64,000 nucleotides of DNA from Micrasema longulum (Eukaryota > Arthropoda > Insecta > Trichoptera > Brachycentridae): positions 1 to 64,000 of the forward strand of contig JAGVSM010000508.1 of the NCBI GenBank assembly GCA_022494885.1, in the 5' to 3' direction. Position numbers and translations under genes: made by a program. Positions 55,010 to 64,000 of this stretch are shown one piece after another (position 1 is the stretch's first letter; every line of letters starts with the position of its first letter). The notes under the pieces were generated by a model. It saw only the letters and a list, made by a program, of their open reading frames with translations. It was not told the origin of the DNA and searched no databases.

Positions 55010-55325
55010 CTAGAATGAGAAAATTGTATACGAAAAATATTTTCTTATACCTACGCGGTATAAATTAGAATATTAAATTGTATGGCGAAATTTCTTTTAA
55101 ATGAAAACAATAATAAAAAACTATTTTAGTAAAAACGAACCACTTTGAACGACGTCACTAGTTCTTCCGAATCAACCAATGGCAGAGTGTTGTGATATAT
55201 CTCCGGTTTACGGGAAGCCAATTCAACAATCAGCAGAAATGACCGAAGAAAACTTGTGACGTCACATGCAGAGTAATTTCAAAATTACAAAACTGAAAAA
55301 TCATCGCTGATAATCGATACATTAG
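55010..55325 (-). mobile_element. partial CRE-palindrome MITE
   Basis: GAACGACGTCACTAGTTCTT, CGAATCAACCAATGG, CTCCGGTTTACGGGAAGCCA, CTTGTGACGTCACATGCAGA, GTAATTTCAAAATTAC, AAATCATCGCTGATA. Confidence 0.78.
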
Positions 55326-55509
55326 TTTTATAGTTTATTACTAAATTCAAAGAAATAAAAAAAAAACAATCAACTTCTTCTTTAAAGCAATTTTCATTCC
55401 AGAGTTATCACTCCAGTAAAATACTGAAAAACGAAAGTCTGCCTCACGGTGTAGTGATTGGAATAAGGACCTCGCTGCTCGTAAACGAGTTTCTTCGTCA
55501 AAGCAATTA

Positions 55510-55785
55510 ACTTTGATAGACATGGTGTAATAGACAGCGCGTTTGCCTACCATGCAAGAGGTCTCGGGTTCGATTCTCGACATGGTTGATATGAAATATT
55601 TATTCAAAATAGTGTTTTTACACTAGAATATTTCATAGTCCCTGGACTGGTACCTGAAGTGTAAGACTGATCACCTTACCTTCATGTAACAAAAAATGAT
55701 CAAGATACCCTGCGATTGGTGTAATTATCCAGTGACCTATGCACTACTAGGAGCGGAAAGGGTATTATGATGATGAGTTAGTAAT
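55510..55785 (+). mobile_element. tRNA-derived SINE, family B, best-preserved copy
   Basis: ATGGTGTAATAGACAGCGCG (A box region), TGCCTACCATGCAAGAGGTC, TCGGGTTCGATTCTCGACAT (B box), ATGAAATATTTATTCAAAAT, TCATAGTCCCTGGACTGGTA, CACCTTACCTTCATGTAAC, GCACTACTAGGAGCGGAAAG, ending GTATTATGATGATGAG. Confidence 0.8.
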
Positions 55786-55989
55786 TTATATGATTCCAAT
55801 TCGCTGTATTATTTAAAAAGCAAAAAAAAGTGATCTTTGAGTAAGTTTTGCATTTTCTTTCAAAATGTCGTTTTATTTTAATGGTTAATCTAACTTTCCG
55901 GATTTCTGCATATCCGGATAATGCCTGACACTCATCAAACCAGATATTTGATATATGTTTGTGCCGGGAACAGGGCGAACGGTGCACTT

Positions 55990-56545
55990 AAATCTCTTTT
56001 GGCAAACAATGCTTATCGCAGGAGGCAAAACTAGCAATTCACAATGGAGTTCTAGTGCCAACTCTAATACATGGGGGCGAAGTTTGGAATTTGAAAAATA
56101 ATGAAGAAAGTTGGTTAAATGCAGTCGAAATGTGATCCTTCAGACAAATGTGTGGTAAAACGATGAATGATAAGTGCACAAATGTCGAGATCCGTGAACT
56201 ATGTAAGGCTGAGACATGCACTATCGACAGAATCAAAAAAGGGGTGCTGCGTTGGTTTGGACACGTATAGCGAATGGAAGGTGAAAGAACGGCTAAAAGT
56301 ATCTACGATGAGAATGTTGATAAATGCAGAAAACGAGGAAGACCGAGAAAGATAAGGCACGGTCAAGTCCATCAAATGCTTGAAGATGGACATGACGAGA
56401 GTAGGAATAATCAGCGTGCTTGCATGAGAAGATGTATGAATGTAGAGGAAGCGAGGTCTGTATGCAAAGACAGAGTGATTAGACGTTCGGTTCTCTCTGC
56501 CTACCTCTACGGGGAATCGGCGTGATGGTTTGTTTTGTTTTGTTT
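55990..56545 (+). pseudogene. LINE ORF2 C-terminus, family M
   Basis: VPTLIHGGEVW-like text about 56050-56085 (AACTCTAATACATGGGGGCG), then LRWFGHV (GTTGGTTTGGACACGT), RGRPRKIRHGQVHQMLEDGH, RACMRRCMNVEEARSVCKDR, VIRRSVLSAYLYGESA and stop. Several frame breaks upstream. Confidence 0.78.
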
Positions 56546-57095
56546 TTTGAAGTTTTGTTGTATGTGGTTGTTTGATTTTTTGTATTGTATTGTTCCGTAT
56601 CGGATTATCTCTGTGGTTAATAATTAATTTGTTGTTCGCTTTGCATGAAGTATTAATGGTCTAATCTTATCTAAGTAATCCTTTCCCCATGAGTGATGGA
56701 AGGGCGCTGGTGTACCACCCTTGGCCGGCATCTCCCCCACCATAACGTCATATCGATCCCCATTTCCCCTGTACCATTGTACCATAGTTACAAGTTTGCT
56801 ATTCTTGAATTACGTAAGTTACCCTTGAAACAAAAAGTGTAATCAATGTTATTGACGTTTTACACCGCAGATTCTGACAAGGGACGCTCTTTAAATCAGA
56901 TGGAAATATTTATGATTGTAACCGAACAAAACAAGATTTTCTGCCGGAACCGAAACCGAATGTCGGCTTCTGTTCTAGTTTCGGCCGAACCAAAGATTAC
57001 ACATGATCTGAACGGGGGACCAAACGACCCCAGCGCCTACTTGTATATAGCGTCACGAGAGTAAAAAGTTGGAAGTTTTTATTATCGTGCAATAA
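56546..57095. other. unassigned intron sequence
   Basis: Includes a small GC-richer piece at 56690-56770. No family recognised. Confidence 0.35.
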
Positions 57096-57099
57096 TTTA

Positions 57100-57595
57100 A
57101 ATTTGTTGCAACAGAGAGGAATATGGAAGTCTAGGCATTTACAGGGTTTATGACCTGTCACTGTAACATTCATCATTCTGCCTATGTTTAAACATCCATA
57201 TTTCCTAAACTCTTCCATCTGATGAGTTTTGTGAAGTAAAATAGCTAAAACCTTTATCGTGTGGGTGAGATTTATCCGGCTGAACCAATTCACCTACTAG
57301 GCAACGCCTAAAAACAATTTTCCAATTTATATACTGCTTCTTTTATCAGGTAAACTACAATGTTTTGAGGATCTATCTATAAGCTCTTTTACTTTACAAA
57401 AGTTAACGGATGGAAGAGTTAATAAAATGTGAGTGTTCAAACATAGGCAAAATGGTGGTGAATGTTACACAGTGTGTGAAATGGCCACTTAAACCAGCCT
57501 ATGATGGGTCATAAGCCCTGTAAATGCCTAGACTTCCACATTCCCTTTTTTAAAATGTTTTCTCTCTCTGTTGCAACAAATTTAAATATAAATAA
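57100..57595. mobile_element. foldback family E, diverged subfamily, full palindrome
   Basis: TTGCAACAGAGAGGAATATG, GGCATTTACAGGGTTTATGA, CTACTAGGCAACGCCTAAAA, CTACAATGTTTTGAGGAT, then reversed GTTAACGGATGGAAGAGTTA, TGTTACACAGTGTGTGAAAT, GGTCATAAGCCCTGTAAATG, CTCTCTGTTGCAACAAATTT. Confidence 0.8.
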
Positions 57596-57872
57596 CTCCC
57601 TAGGGAGGAACTTCACAAACATCAAAAGATGAAAGAATTGAATTGATATGTTAAAATATGGGCAGAATGGTGAATGTTACACAGTGTGTAAAGCGGCCAC
57701 TTAAACCAGCCAATTACAGGTCATAAGCCCTGTAGATGCTTAGACTTCAATATAACCTTTTCTAAAATGTTCTTCATGTCTGTTGTAATGTGTTTATATT
57801 AACAACTCCCCAGGGAGTTGAATCCAGTCCTTGTTTACAAAAATTTGGACAAATTAAAAATATTGTTAATTT
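57596..57872. mobile_element. foldback family E, main subfamily, adjacent half copy
   Basis: ACTTCACAAACATCAAAAGA, GGGCAGAATGGTGAATGTTA, CACAGTGTGTAAAGCGGCCA, GGTCATAAGCCCTGTAGATG, CTCCCCAGGGAGTTGAATCC, AGTCCTTGTTTACAAAAATT, ending AATTAAAAATATTGTTA. Confidence 0.8.
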
Positions 57873-57957
57873 ATCATATTGTTATAATAATTAACATATG
57901 GTATATAAAGTATGAATCAAAGTAAATCATAAAGCAAGAAAATAACGTTTTAAACAA

Positions 57958-58480
57958 TACACATCAAGAACATTAAATCAGTTCAACATCGATTTTTGAG
58001 AAAGATAGGCTGGAGGTTGGGCTTAAAAATAGACATATTCTCTTCAAGACCGTCGAAATAAATCCGACCTTATAGTCCTATTTAAAATTCTCAACTCATT
58101 CTTTGATGCGCCTGAACTACTGAGCTCAATAAAATGAAATATCCCAACTAGAAACCTCGGACAAAACTTACTTTTTCATACCGATAACCATAGAACTAAC
58201 CATGGTTTTTATTCCCCTATGCCCAAAATTCTTAGGTCTGCCAACAAACATACCAGTCTTGATTTCTTTGAAAGCAAGTTGACTTCTTTTAAACGATCAC
58301 TAAATTAAATTTAATTGTAAACTCTCTCTCCCGTTTCCACTCCCATAAAGTCTACTATATACCATTGAGTCTTTCTACTTTTTTTATAATAATTTTCTAT
58401 GCATAAATGTGTCCATAAAAATGCCCATTGGGCGTATATATAAGTAAATAAATAAATAAAAAATAGAACCAAACACCAAA
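57958..58480 (+). pseudogene. LINE ORF2 C-terminus and 3' hairpin end
   Basis: IKSVQHRFLRKIGWRLGLKI near 57972-58035 is the LINE 'VQ-RFLR' segment. Further text is frameshifted. 3' end GCCCA-TT-GGGC hairpin at 58423-58433, then AAGTAAATAAATAAATAAAA. Confidence 0.7.
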
Positions 58481-58831
58481 ATACATCAATCAGAAATAAG
58501 GACAAGTAAAAGACAGGAAGGAAAGAAAGCAAAAAGGGATACAATAAATTATTTTATTCGATGACATATTGATATGTATTATGCACGTTTTTTTTTGTTC
58601 TTTTTTAAATAAAATGGCGTTGCATAATAAATTGTATGCTTTTGCTAATGTCATGTTGCATTATTTTATAAACCAGCTGATTCGCAGTACGCAACCAGGC
58701 CCAACCGTCGGGTCTGCAAGTAACTAATAAAGTAACAAAAGTTGTTATCAAAATGAAATTAGAACTAATAATAGTTAACAGGAAAGAGCAACAAGGTTTA
58801 AGAAGAAATAGGTCAACCACGGATGCAATAT

Positions 58832-59400
58832 GATGATCTTTTGAGATGGGATAGTCATGCAATGGAACAACAAATAAATTAAGAAATATAATATACATAT
58901 TCAAAATTCTACGAAACATTGTATCCATCTCATTAATAAAAATTGTGTACTTTGCGCTTGTACAAAGTGTATTGTCGTACGGTATCTTAGGATGGGGAGG
59001 TGCGTCATTGTCTTGTCTCGAGCCTCTCGTCAAGTGTCAAAAGTCTGTTCTTAGAGTAATAAATAAAACCCATATCGCTATTCTTCAGAGCAACTCTTCA
59101 AGGAATTTAGTGTTTTGGACGTAAGACAATTGTATGCTAAAACAATAATAATTTATCATTACAATAATAAAATTGTCCACGTCTTAACAGCACGCAATAT
59201 ATCAACTCGCAGTGTGACGTCACAGAAACACATTGTACCGCGGACGAGAATTTCTTTCAGACATAGATCTTTTAGCTTCATTGCTCCTAGAATTTATAAT
59301 AAGGTTAAATATATTTTATTCACCCAACACGACGTAACTACTATACAAATAATAAAATAACCCAGTGGCTTATTAAGTTAGAAAGAAAAGAAACTAAAAG
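58832..59400 (+). pseudogene. LINE ORF2 thumb and C-terminus
   Basis: LVQSVLSYGILGWGGASL-like text across a frameshift at 58960-59015 (GGGATGGGGAGG region), CQKSVLRVINKTHIAILQSN, NNKIVHVLTARNISTRSVTS, RTRISFRHRSFSFIAPRIYN. Matches LINE RT C-terminus. Confidence 0.7.
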
Positions 59401-59494
59401 CTTATTAAACTATATTGCAAGGTAAGTTATATTAATATTAATATTATCGACGACAATTTAATACTGTGCAATACAAAGACAAGAAGGATAAAAA

Positions 59495-59725
59495 TTATAT
59501 GTATATATATGTATGTATGTGTATGTAAAAGTGTATGTATATATGTCTGTATGTGTATGTGTATATATAAATATATGTATGGATATAAGTATGTATATGT
59601 GTGTAGTGTGTATATATATGTGTATGTATGTGTGGGTGTGTATGTGTGTGTGGGTGGGTATGAATGTTTATAAGGGTGCACACGTGAGTGTATGTATGTG
59701 GAGATATATAAATAAACATGTATGT
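59495..59725. repeat. TG/TATG-rich microsatellite
   Basis: Imperfect short-period tract of TATGTATG, TGTGTATG and TATATATG. Follows the inserted LINE's 3' side. Long open frames in both strands here are artefacts of the repeat. Confidence 0.9.
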
Positions 59726-60003
59726 AAGTCTGCCTTAGCACGGGTCTTCTCCATCCCATTACCTTATAATATATATAAAAAATATATATAACGGATATAA
59801 TTTACATTAAGTACAAAAAATGTAATTCACCCGGACTTTTTTCACCGTCAAAGTTTCCTCTATTCTTGTTTTCTGTATTTATGTAATGTCAAAATTGTTG
59901 TTATTTTCTCGATTAAATAAAAATAAAATAATAACAAAGAGTACCACTATATTGTTTCGTGGAAAATTAAAAAAAAAATCTTGTACTTAATTAATTGTAA
60001 GTA

Positions 60004-60118
60004 TTAATTGTATGTTTATTATTATTATTAAATACATAATTTACTGCCTTAGAACGGGGAAGCTATCCCTAGTTAGGCAGTTTAGATGAACCAACAGCAA
60101 AAATAAAAAATATATATA
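60004..60118 (+). pseudogene. LINE 3' UTR end
   Basis: ACTGCCTTAGAACGGGGAAG, TTAGGCAGTTTAGATGAACC, ending AAAAATAAAAAATATATATA. Similar to 28000-28085. Confidence 0.5.
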
Positions 60119-60776
60119 TTATTGTTATCAAAAACATTTTTCTCTTTGTGGTATGACATTTTACACTTATTTGTTTATAAATTTGTATAAACCACTTAAT
60201 TTTTTGAATTACACTTCGACCGGTTTCGAGGTTACTACCTCATCGTCAGGAATTTAACTAACTTATAATTACACGCGTTGCTATTTATTAATTTGCCCAA
60301 ATTTCTATATTGGAAAAACTTCACGTAAATTTAAAGTTAGAATCAAAGAACATATAAGATGTCTGAGTAATAATAATTTTTCAGAATTCGCAAATCATCT
60401 TATATCCGAAAACCATGAATTTAATCAAAAAACGTGTGTAGAAATTTTGCATGTCAATAAAATGGTTTTCGTTTAGATAATTTAGAACGATTAGAAATTA
60501 GAAAAGCCATTAATCAAAAACTTCAAATAATAAATAATCAATTAAATTTAACTTCGAGTCCTCTTTTAAAACTTTCCCGTTATGATTTATTTTATCTTCT
60601 TTCTCTCTCTTTCTTTCAATTTTCTGTCTCTTTCATACAATATTTTATTATATAAATAGCAACGCGTGTAATTATAAGTTAGTTAAATTCCTGACGATGA
60701 GGTAGTAACCTCGAAACCGGTCGAAGTGTAATTTAAAAAATTAAGTGGTTTATACCAATTTATAAACAAATAAGTG
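60119..60776 (+). mobile_element. Penelope-like element (GIY-YIG remnant) with inverted terminal segments
   Basis: 60149-60285 and 60657-60776 are inverted repeats of about 120 bp (CACTTATTTGTTTATAAATT, CTTCGACCGGTTTCGAGGTT, CATCGTCAGGAATTTAACTA, ACACGCGTTGCTATTTAT). The left segment is thus a reversed terminal piece, as in the inverted 5'-truncated structures common for Penelope-like elements. The body is in plus sense. A second copy is at 30812-31400. Confidence 0.82.
60288..60640 (+). pseudogene. GIY-YIG endonuclease domain C-terminal part (Penelope-like)
   Basis: Frame: CPNFYIGKTSRKFKVRIKEH (YIG-T, with the conserved Arg in the R-x-K-E-H helix), FANHLISENHEFNQKTCVEI (conserved NH and E), then stop/frameshift at about 60475 and LERLEIRKAINQK, NLTSSPLLKLS. 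The first GIY half and the RT domain are missing. GIY-YIG nucleases provide the nick for target-primed reverse transcription in canonical Penelope elements. Confidence 0.8.
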
Positions 60777-61010
60777 AAAAATATATATGTTTACTTTTAC
60801 TACTTAATTAATTTGTTGTTTAAATAATTACTAAATATGTAAAAAATAAATAAAATATATAATTTTAAAAAAGAGGTGGGTGGGGTGAGTTTTTTAGCGC
60901 AAAATATATTTCGATAAATGAAATTGAGACTGTGGCGTTTGCTGTTAATTTTAATTTGGCAGAAATTAATAATAACTTCGCCAGAATTATCACCACAAAG
61001 GCTGTTTCTT

Positions 61011-62015
61011 TACTCAAGGTCCTCTTAGTAATTACCAAAAAGCTTTTAGTGAAATTAACTTCAAAGTAAAGGGGTGTCTCAAGCCTCAAAAGAAAATAAT
61101 CCCGGCAATTGCGAAAGCCGACTTCGGTAGATACTAAATAATCCTTTGCGTAGTCCTTATTATGTCAGGACTAAATGTTGTTTTATCATTGTTTGTGTAG
61201 GTACCTACTTTCTTGACAACATTTTTTTTCATTAACCGCTTCTTAATTCAAAATTACTTAACTAATTTTCCCGCTGTTAATTATGAATGTACCGATCCTC
61301 CACCATTATCTTAAACTTATATTATATATCCTAAATTGTTAGAAGGCTTGTCAGAGAAAGTTTTATTAAGAAGAGGCAGTAGGTTAGCGAGCACGCGTGA
61401 GGCGAGTATTTTTTACGATGCGCAAAAACACGTTTTTCATAGGTAGATGTATCAACGATACCTCAAGCGATGCGACTTCCATCCGGCTCTGACAGAATAA
61501 GACAAAGTTTGCGTTTGCCAGAAAAATTATAAATTATTAATCTACTCGGTTCACTCCATGCAAATTTATATAAATATCGCCAATGGCAAAATTAAGAATG
61601 GTTAAGTAAATGACGTAACGCATATTTGTTTTTTTTGGCTTTATGTTTTTATATTAAAACTTTTAACCCGCGACTTCACTCACGTGGTATGAGGGAAAAA
61701 ATATTTAGGTAATTAATTAGTTTTGCCTTTTTTCAATTAGAGTTTTAGTTTATTAATAAGATTTTTCCCGATGAAATGATATAATTTATCAGGATTAAAA
61801 GTAGCTTGGTCTTCCAACTATCGCTAAGAAATACTAATAAAAAAATACGATGATACGTTTGTCTATGGTGACGCAACATCGTTATTCTGTTAACAAATCC
61901 AAAATCTTACTACAAAACAAAAACGAAAAGCAAATTAAGCTAAGTATGCCAAAACAAGAATACAAAATATTCATAACAAATTTATAAAGTACCTAAGATA
62001 CATAACCCCTACTTC
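61011..62015. other. unique intron sequence, nothing recognised
   Basis: Contains a less AT-rich piece at 61370-61500 (AGCGAGCACGCGTGAGGCGA, TCAAGCGATGCGACTTCCAT) without repeat matches in the window. Confidence 0.4.
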
Positions 62016-62420
62016 TTATGTATCAACTCTCGCTGCCTCCACCTACCTTGGAATCACTTCTCTACAATACCGCAGAGTGTGTGCGGACTAACTACTGCTT
62101 TACAAAATTATGACACGAATAGTTGACTGTGCAAAATTACTTAGTTTAATAACCATACATATGCCAGTCAGGATTTGTAGACGGTATCACCTGTTTCATG
62201 TACCAATAAGTAAAACATCGCATGTTAAAAATGCTTTTTTTGTAGGACTTTTTCAGAGTACAATACAAAATTTAAAGACAGACTACACAAACATCACTCT
62301 GGCAGATTGAAAATTGACGCTAAAAATGCATTATATAGCTTGGTAGACATTATAATAATAAATATGTACATCTCCCTTCCCTTCCTTATCCTCTTTTCAT
62401 TTCTAATCCCGCCCAATTAA
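62016..62420 (+). pseudogene. LINE ORF2 C-terminus
   Basis: STYLGITSLQYRRVCAD (RR motif), LLYKIMTRIVDCAKLLSLIT, MPVRICRRYHLFHVPISKTS, HVKNAFFVGLFQ. Same C-terminal plan (L--RR---D---LYK----ID---LL--I---VP-R) as 40.3 kb. One stop near 62090. Confidence 0.7.
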
Positions 62421-62759
62421 CAATAACTTACTGTTCTTTAAAAAAATGTATTTTCTTTGATTATTAAAAAATATCAACATGAAAATAAAAATTTGAAATG
62501 TTTAAGCTTATATGTATTTATACAACATATAATATATTTTCTTTACTAACTTTGTATACTTTGTAGAAATCTGTTATTGGTTCTGAGTTAATACACCATA
62601 TCTGTTTGTTTACTATAAATTTCCCAAAGAAAATAAAACAAGTAAATTATTATTGAAATTCAAAGAATTGATTTCAACCTGAGAAAAGGAAAATAAAGCT
62701 TATTTACTGAAATAATAGAGCACAAATTCCTATCCGCTAATTTAGTCAATCGTTCAACA

Positions 62760-62945
62760 TTGCACGGCACCATACAATAACATAGAGCGGATTTCTTAAT
62801 AATTATTTTTTTAATTATTTCATTTATCAATTAGCAGCTAAACATACGAAACAATACACCATGAGGCCGACTAATCTCCACTCGATTTATTTTAGCAAAT
62901 TTTGAGAGCAGAAACTAAATAAATAAAACAGAAAAAGAAAATAAT
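62760..62945 (+). repeat. dispersed repeat, second copy (see 15885-16085)
   Basis: CACGGCACCATACAATAACA, ACACCATGAGGCCGACTAAT, CTCCACTCGATTTATTTTAG, GAGAGCAGAAACTAAATAAA. Confidence 0.6.
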
Positions 62946-63139
62946 AAATAAGTCTCCACTCATCCGGAAAGACACAATCAATCGTTTTTAAAATAATAAT
63001 ATACAAGATTTATTATTTTTAACATCTTACCTTACCGCCTACTCATTTTCAAATAATGTTGCTTATTGTTGATATTTTTTTTTTCATTCAATTTTTGTAT
63101 TTCGGGTAAAAAATAAGTATCTTATTTTACCTCTCACCT

Positions 63140-63255
63140 TTTCGGCTATCTTTATGAAAAAAAAAAATACAATCGGTCGCTCCGTTTAAACGTGAAGATA
63201 ACATAAACAAACACGTTTTCGCATTTATAATATTTGTATAGATTAAAAAAAAAAT
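63140..63255 (+). pseudogene. RTE-type LINE 3' terminus
   Basis: TTTCGGCTATCTTTATG, CAATCGGTCGCTCCGTTTAA, ACGTGAAGATAACATAAACA, TTCGCATTTATAATATTTGT, ATAGATTAAAA. This is the conserved end of insect RTE elements. Confidence 0.55.
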
Positions 63256-64000
63256 AGGAATATACATGCTTATAAGACATTTTCAGTTGTCCCTACAACT
63301 AAGTACCATAGAATTATATGCATGAAATGATCGCGTAATGTTGCCAAACCGCGAACAATATATTATTATAACACAAATATAAAATAATTTTGTGTTATAC
63401 CACAAAAAAATATTTTACTGACTGGAAAAAAGCAGGTACTTTCATTAGGCAAACTTAAAAAAAAAAACATTAAATAATCATTTAATAATTAAGTCAAATT
63501 AATTTAGTTTAATATTATACTAAGGTTTATTAATAGAAATCCGGGTAAGAAACTCAACTACCCTGGCAATACTAACAAAATTTCCGCCTTGTTTTATTTA
63601 ACAATCTAACAAACGGTAAAATAATCGAATTCTTAAGTAATGTTATTCAAGAATTTGCTACTTTCACATGAAATGTGATCCCACCCTATTCCCTTTTAAT
63701 CCCAGAAGTATTTTGACACTAAAAACGATACTACACGGCGTAATTGAATTTAATTCGGAACAAGAAGAATTTTACTTGATAGAAGCTTTGAAAGAGGAAA
63801 CAATGGTGTCACATAGTAACTAAAATCGCCAAATGTGAATGTAAATAATTTCAAATAATTTAATATTAACTGTTGTTGATAAATGGCAATAGAGAAATAT
63901 CACACACTACAAATACCAATGGAACACGTGAAATGGATTTATAAAAATTAATTGTATTTTCAAAATCGATATTGATATTGTGGAGAAATGATTTCATATA
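63256..64000. other. AT-rich intron sequence, nothing recognised
   Basis: No ORF or repeat shared with the window. Confidence 0.4.

Larger units (their letters stand above)
57880..61010 (+). repeat. segmental duplication, copy B, with several insertions
   Basis: Matching blocks lie at about 57890-57955, 58530-58610, 58745-58832, 59785-60003 and 60872-61006. Insertions between them: LINE 57958-58480, LINE plus microsatellite 58832-59785, and LINE end plus Penelope-like element 60004-60870. Confidence 0.85.
20932..64000 (+). other. presumed first intron of the Fas1-like gene
   Basis: No host exon was recognised downstream of 20931, only repeats. At more than 43 kb this would be a very large first intron, common for insect adhesion genes. 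It depends on the exon call at 20809. Confidence 0.4.

Noticed and set aside
59427..59791. Overlapping 74-110 codon open frames on both strands
   Set aside because: They are translations of a TG/TATG microsatellite (Thr-His-Ile-Tyr or Val-Cys-Met-Tyr repeats).
1..64000. CRISPR array, phage or bacterial operon
   Set aside because: Repeats are dispersed transposons with no regular spacer structure; spliced host exons and LINE/SINE content show animal nuclear DNA.

Overview
The window looks like nuclear DNA of an insect. It is AT-rich, has short exons with GT-AG introns, and is filled with retroelement remains (LINE 3' ends with AAATAAATAAA-type tails, tRNA-derived SINEs, a Penelope-like element, a Ty3/gypsy element, several MITE or foldback families). 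I cannot fix the order of insect from sequence alone.

Layout. Positions 1-2870 hold the 5' part of a Ty3/gypsy retrotransposon on the minus strand: LTR, a proline-tRNA-type primer binding site, a leader with an internal tandem duplication, and one open gag-protease-RT frame of 734 codons that runs off the left edge. Positions 6688-13225 hold the one complete host gene, PSMD5 (26S proteasome assembly chaperone S5b). It has seven coding exons whose splice phases all agree and give a 500-residue protein. Its introns hold SINEs, a solo LTR and a MITE. A second solo LTR of the same family, reversed, with a perfect 4-bp target duplication, lies just after the gene.

At 20809-20931 there is a signal-peptide exon ending in a clean splice donor. 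It resembles the start of fasciclin-1 (Fas1), and a GC-rich leader precedes it. I found no second exon, so on this reading the remaining 43 kb is a single large first intron, or at least carries no other recognisable host exon.

That 43 kb is a graveyard of transposons: about 25 truncated LINE copies, many reduced to the reverse-transcriptase C-terminus and 3' UTR; two tRNA-derived SINE families; a foldback family with a TTACACACTGTGTAA core seen at least eight times; a 404-bp MITE family carrying CRE-like TGACGTCA palindromes; a 455-bp long-TIR MITE; and a Penelope-like element with a GIY-YIG endonuclease remnant. An old direct duplication (about 52.65-53.67 kb against 57.88-61.01 kb) has been interrupted in each copy by different insertions, which gives a relative order of events.

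No CRISPR array, prokaryotic operon, rRNA gene or intact tRNA gene is present. I did not find a new multi-gene system. The most informative items are the nested insertions with empty-site comparisons and a TIR segment found at one fixed site inside several copies of a LINE.
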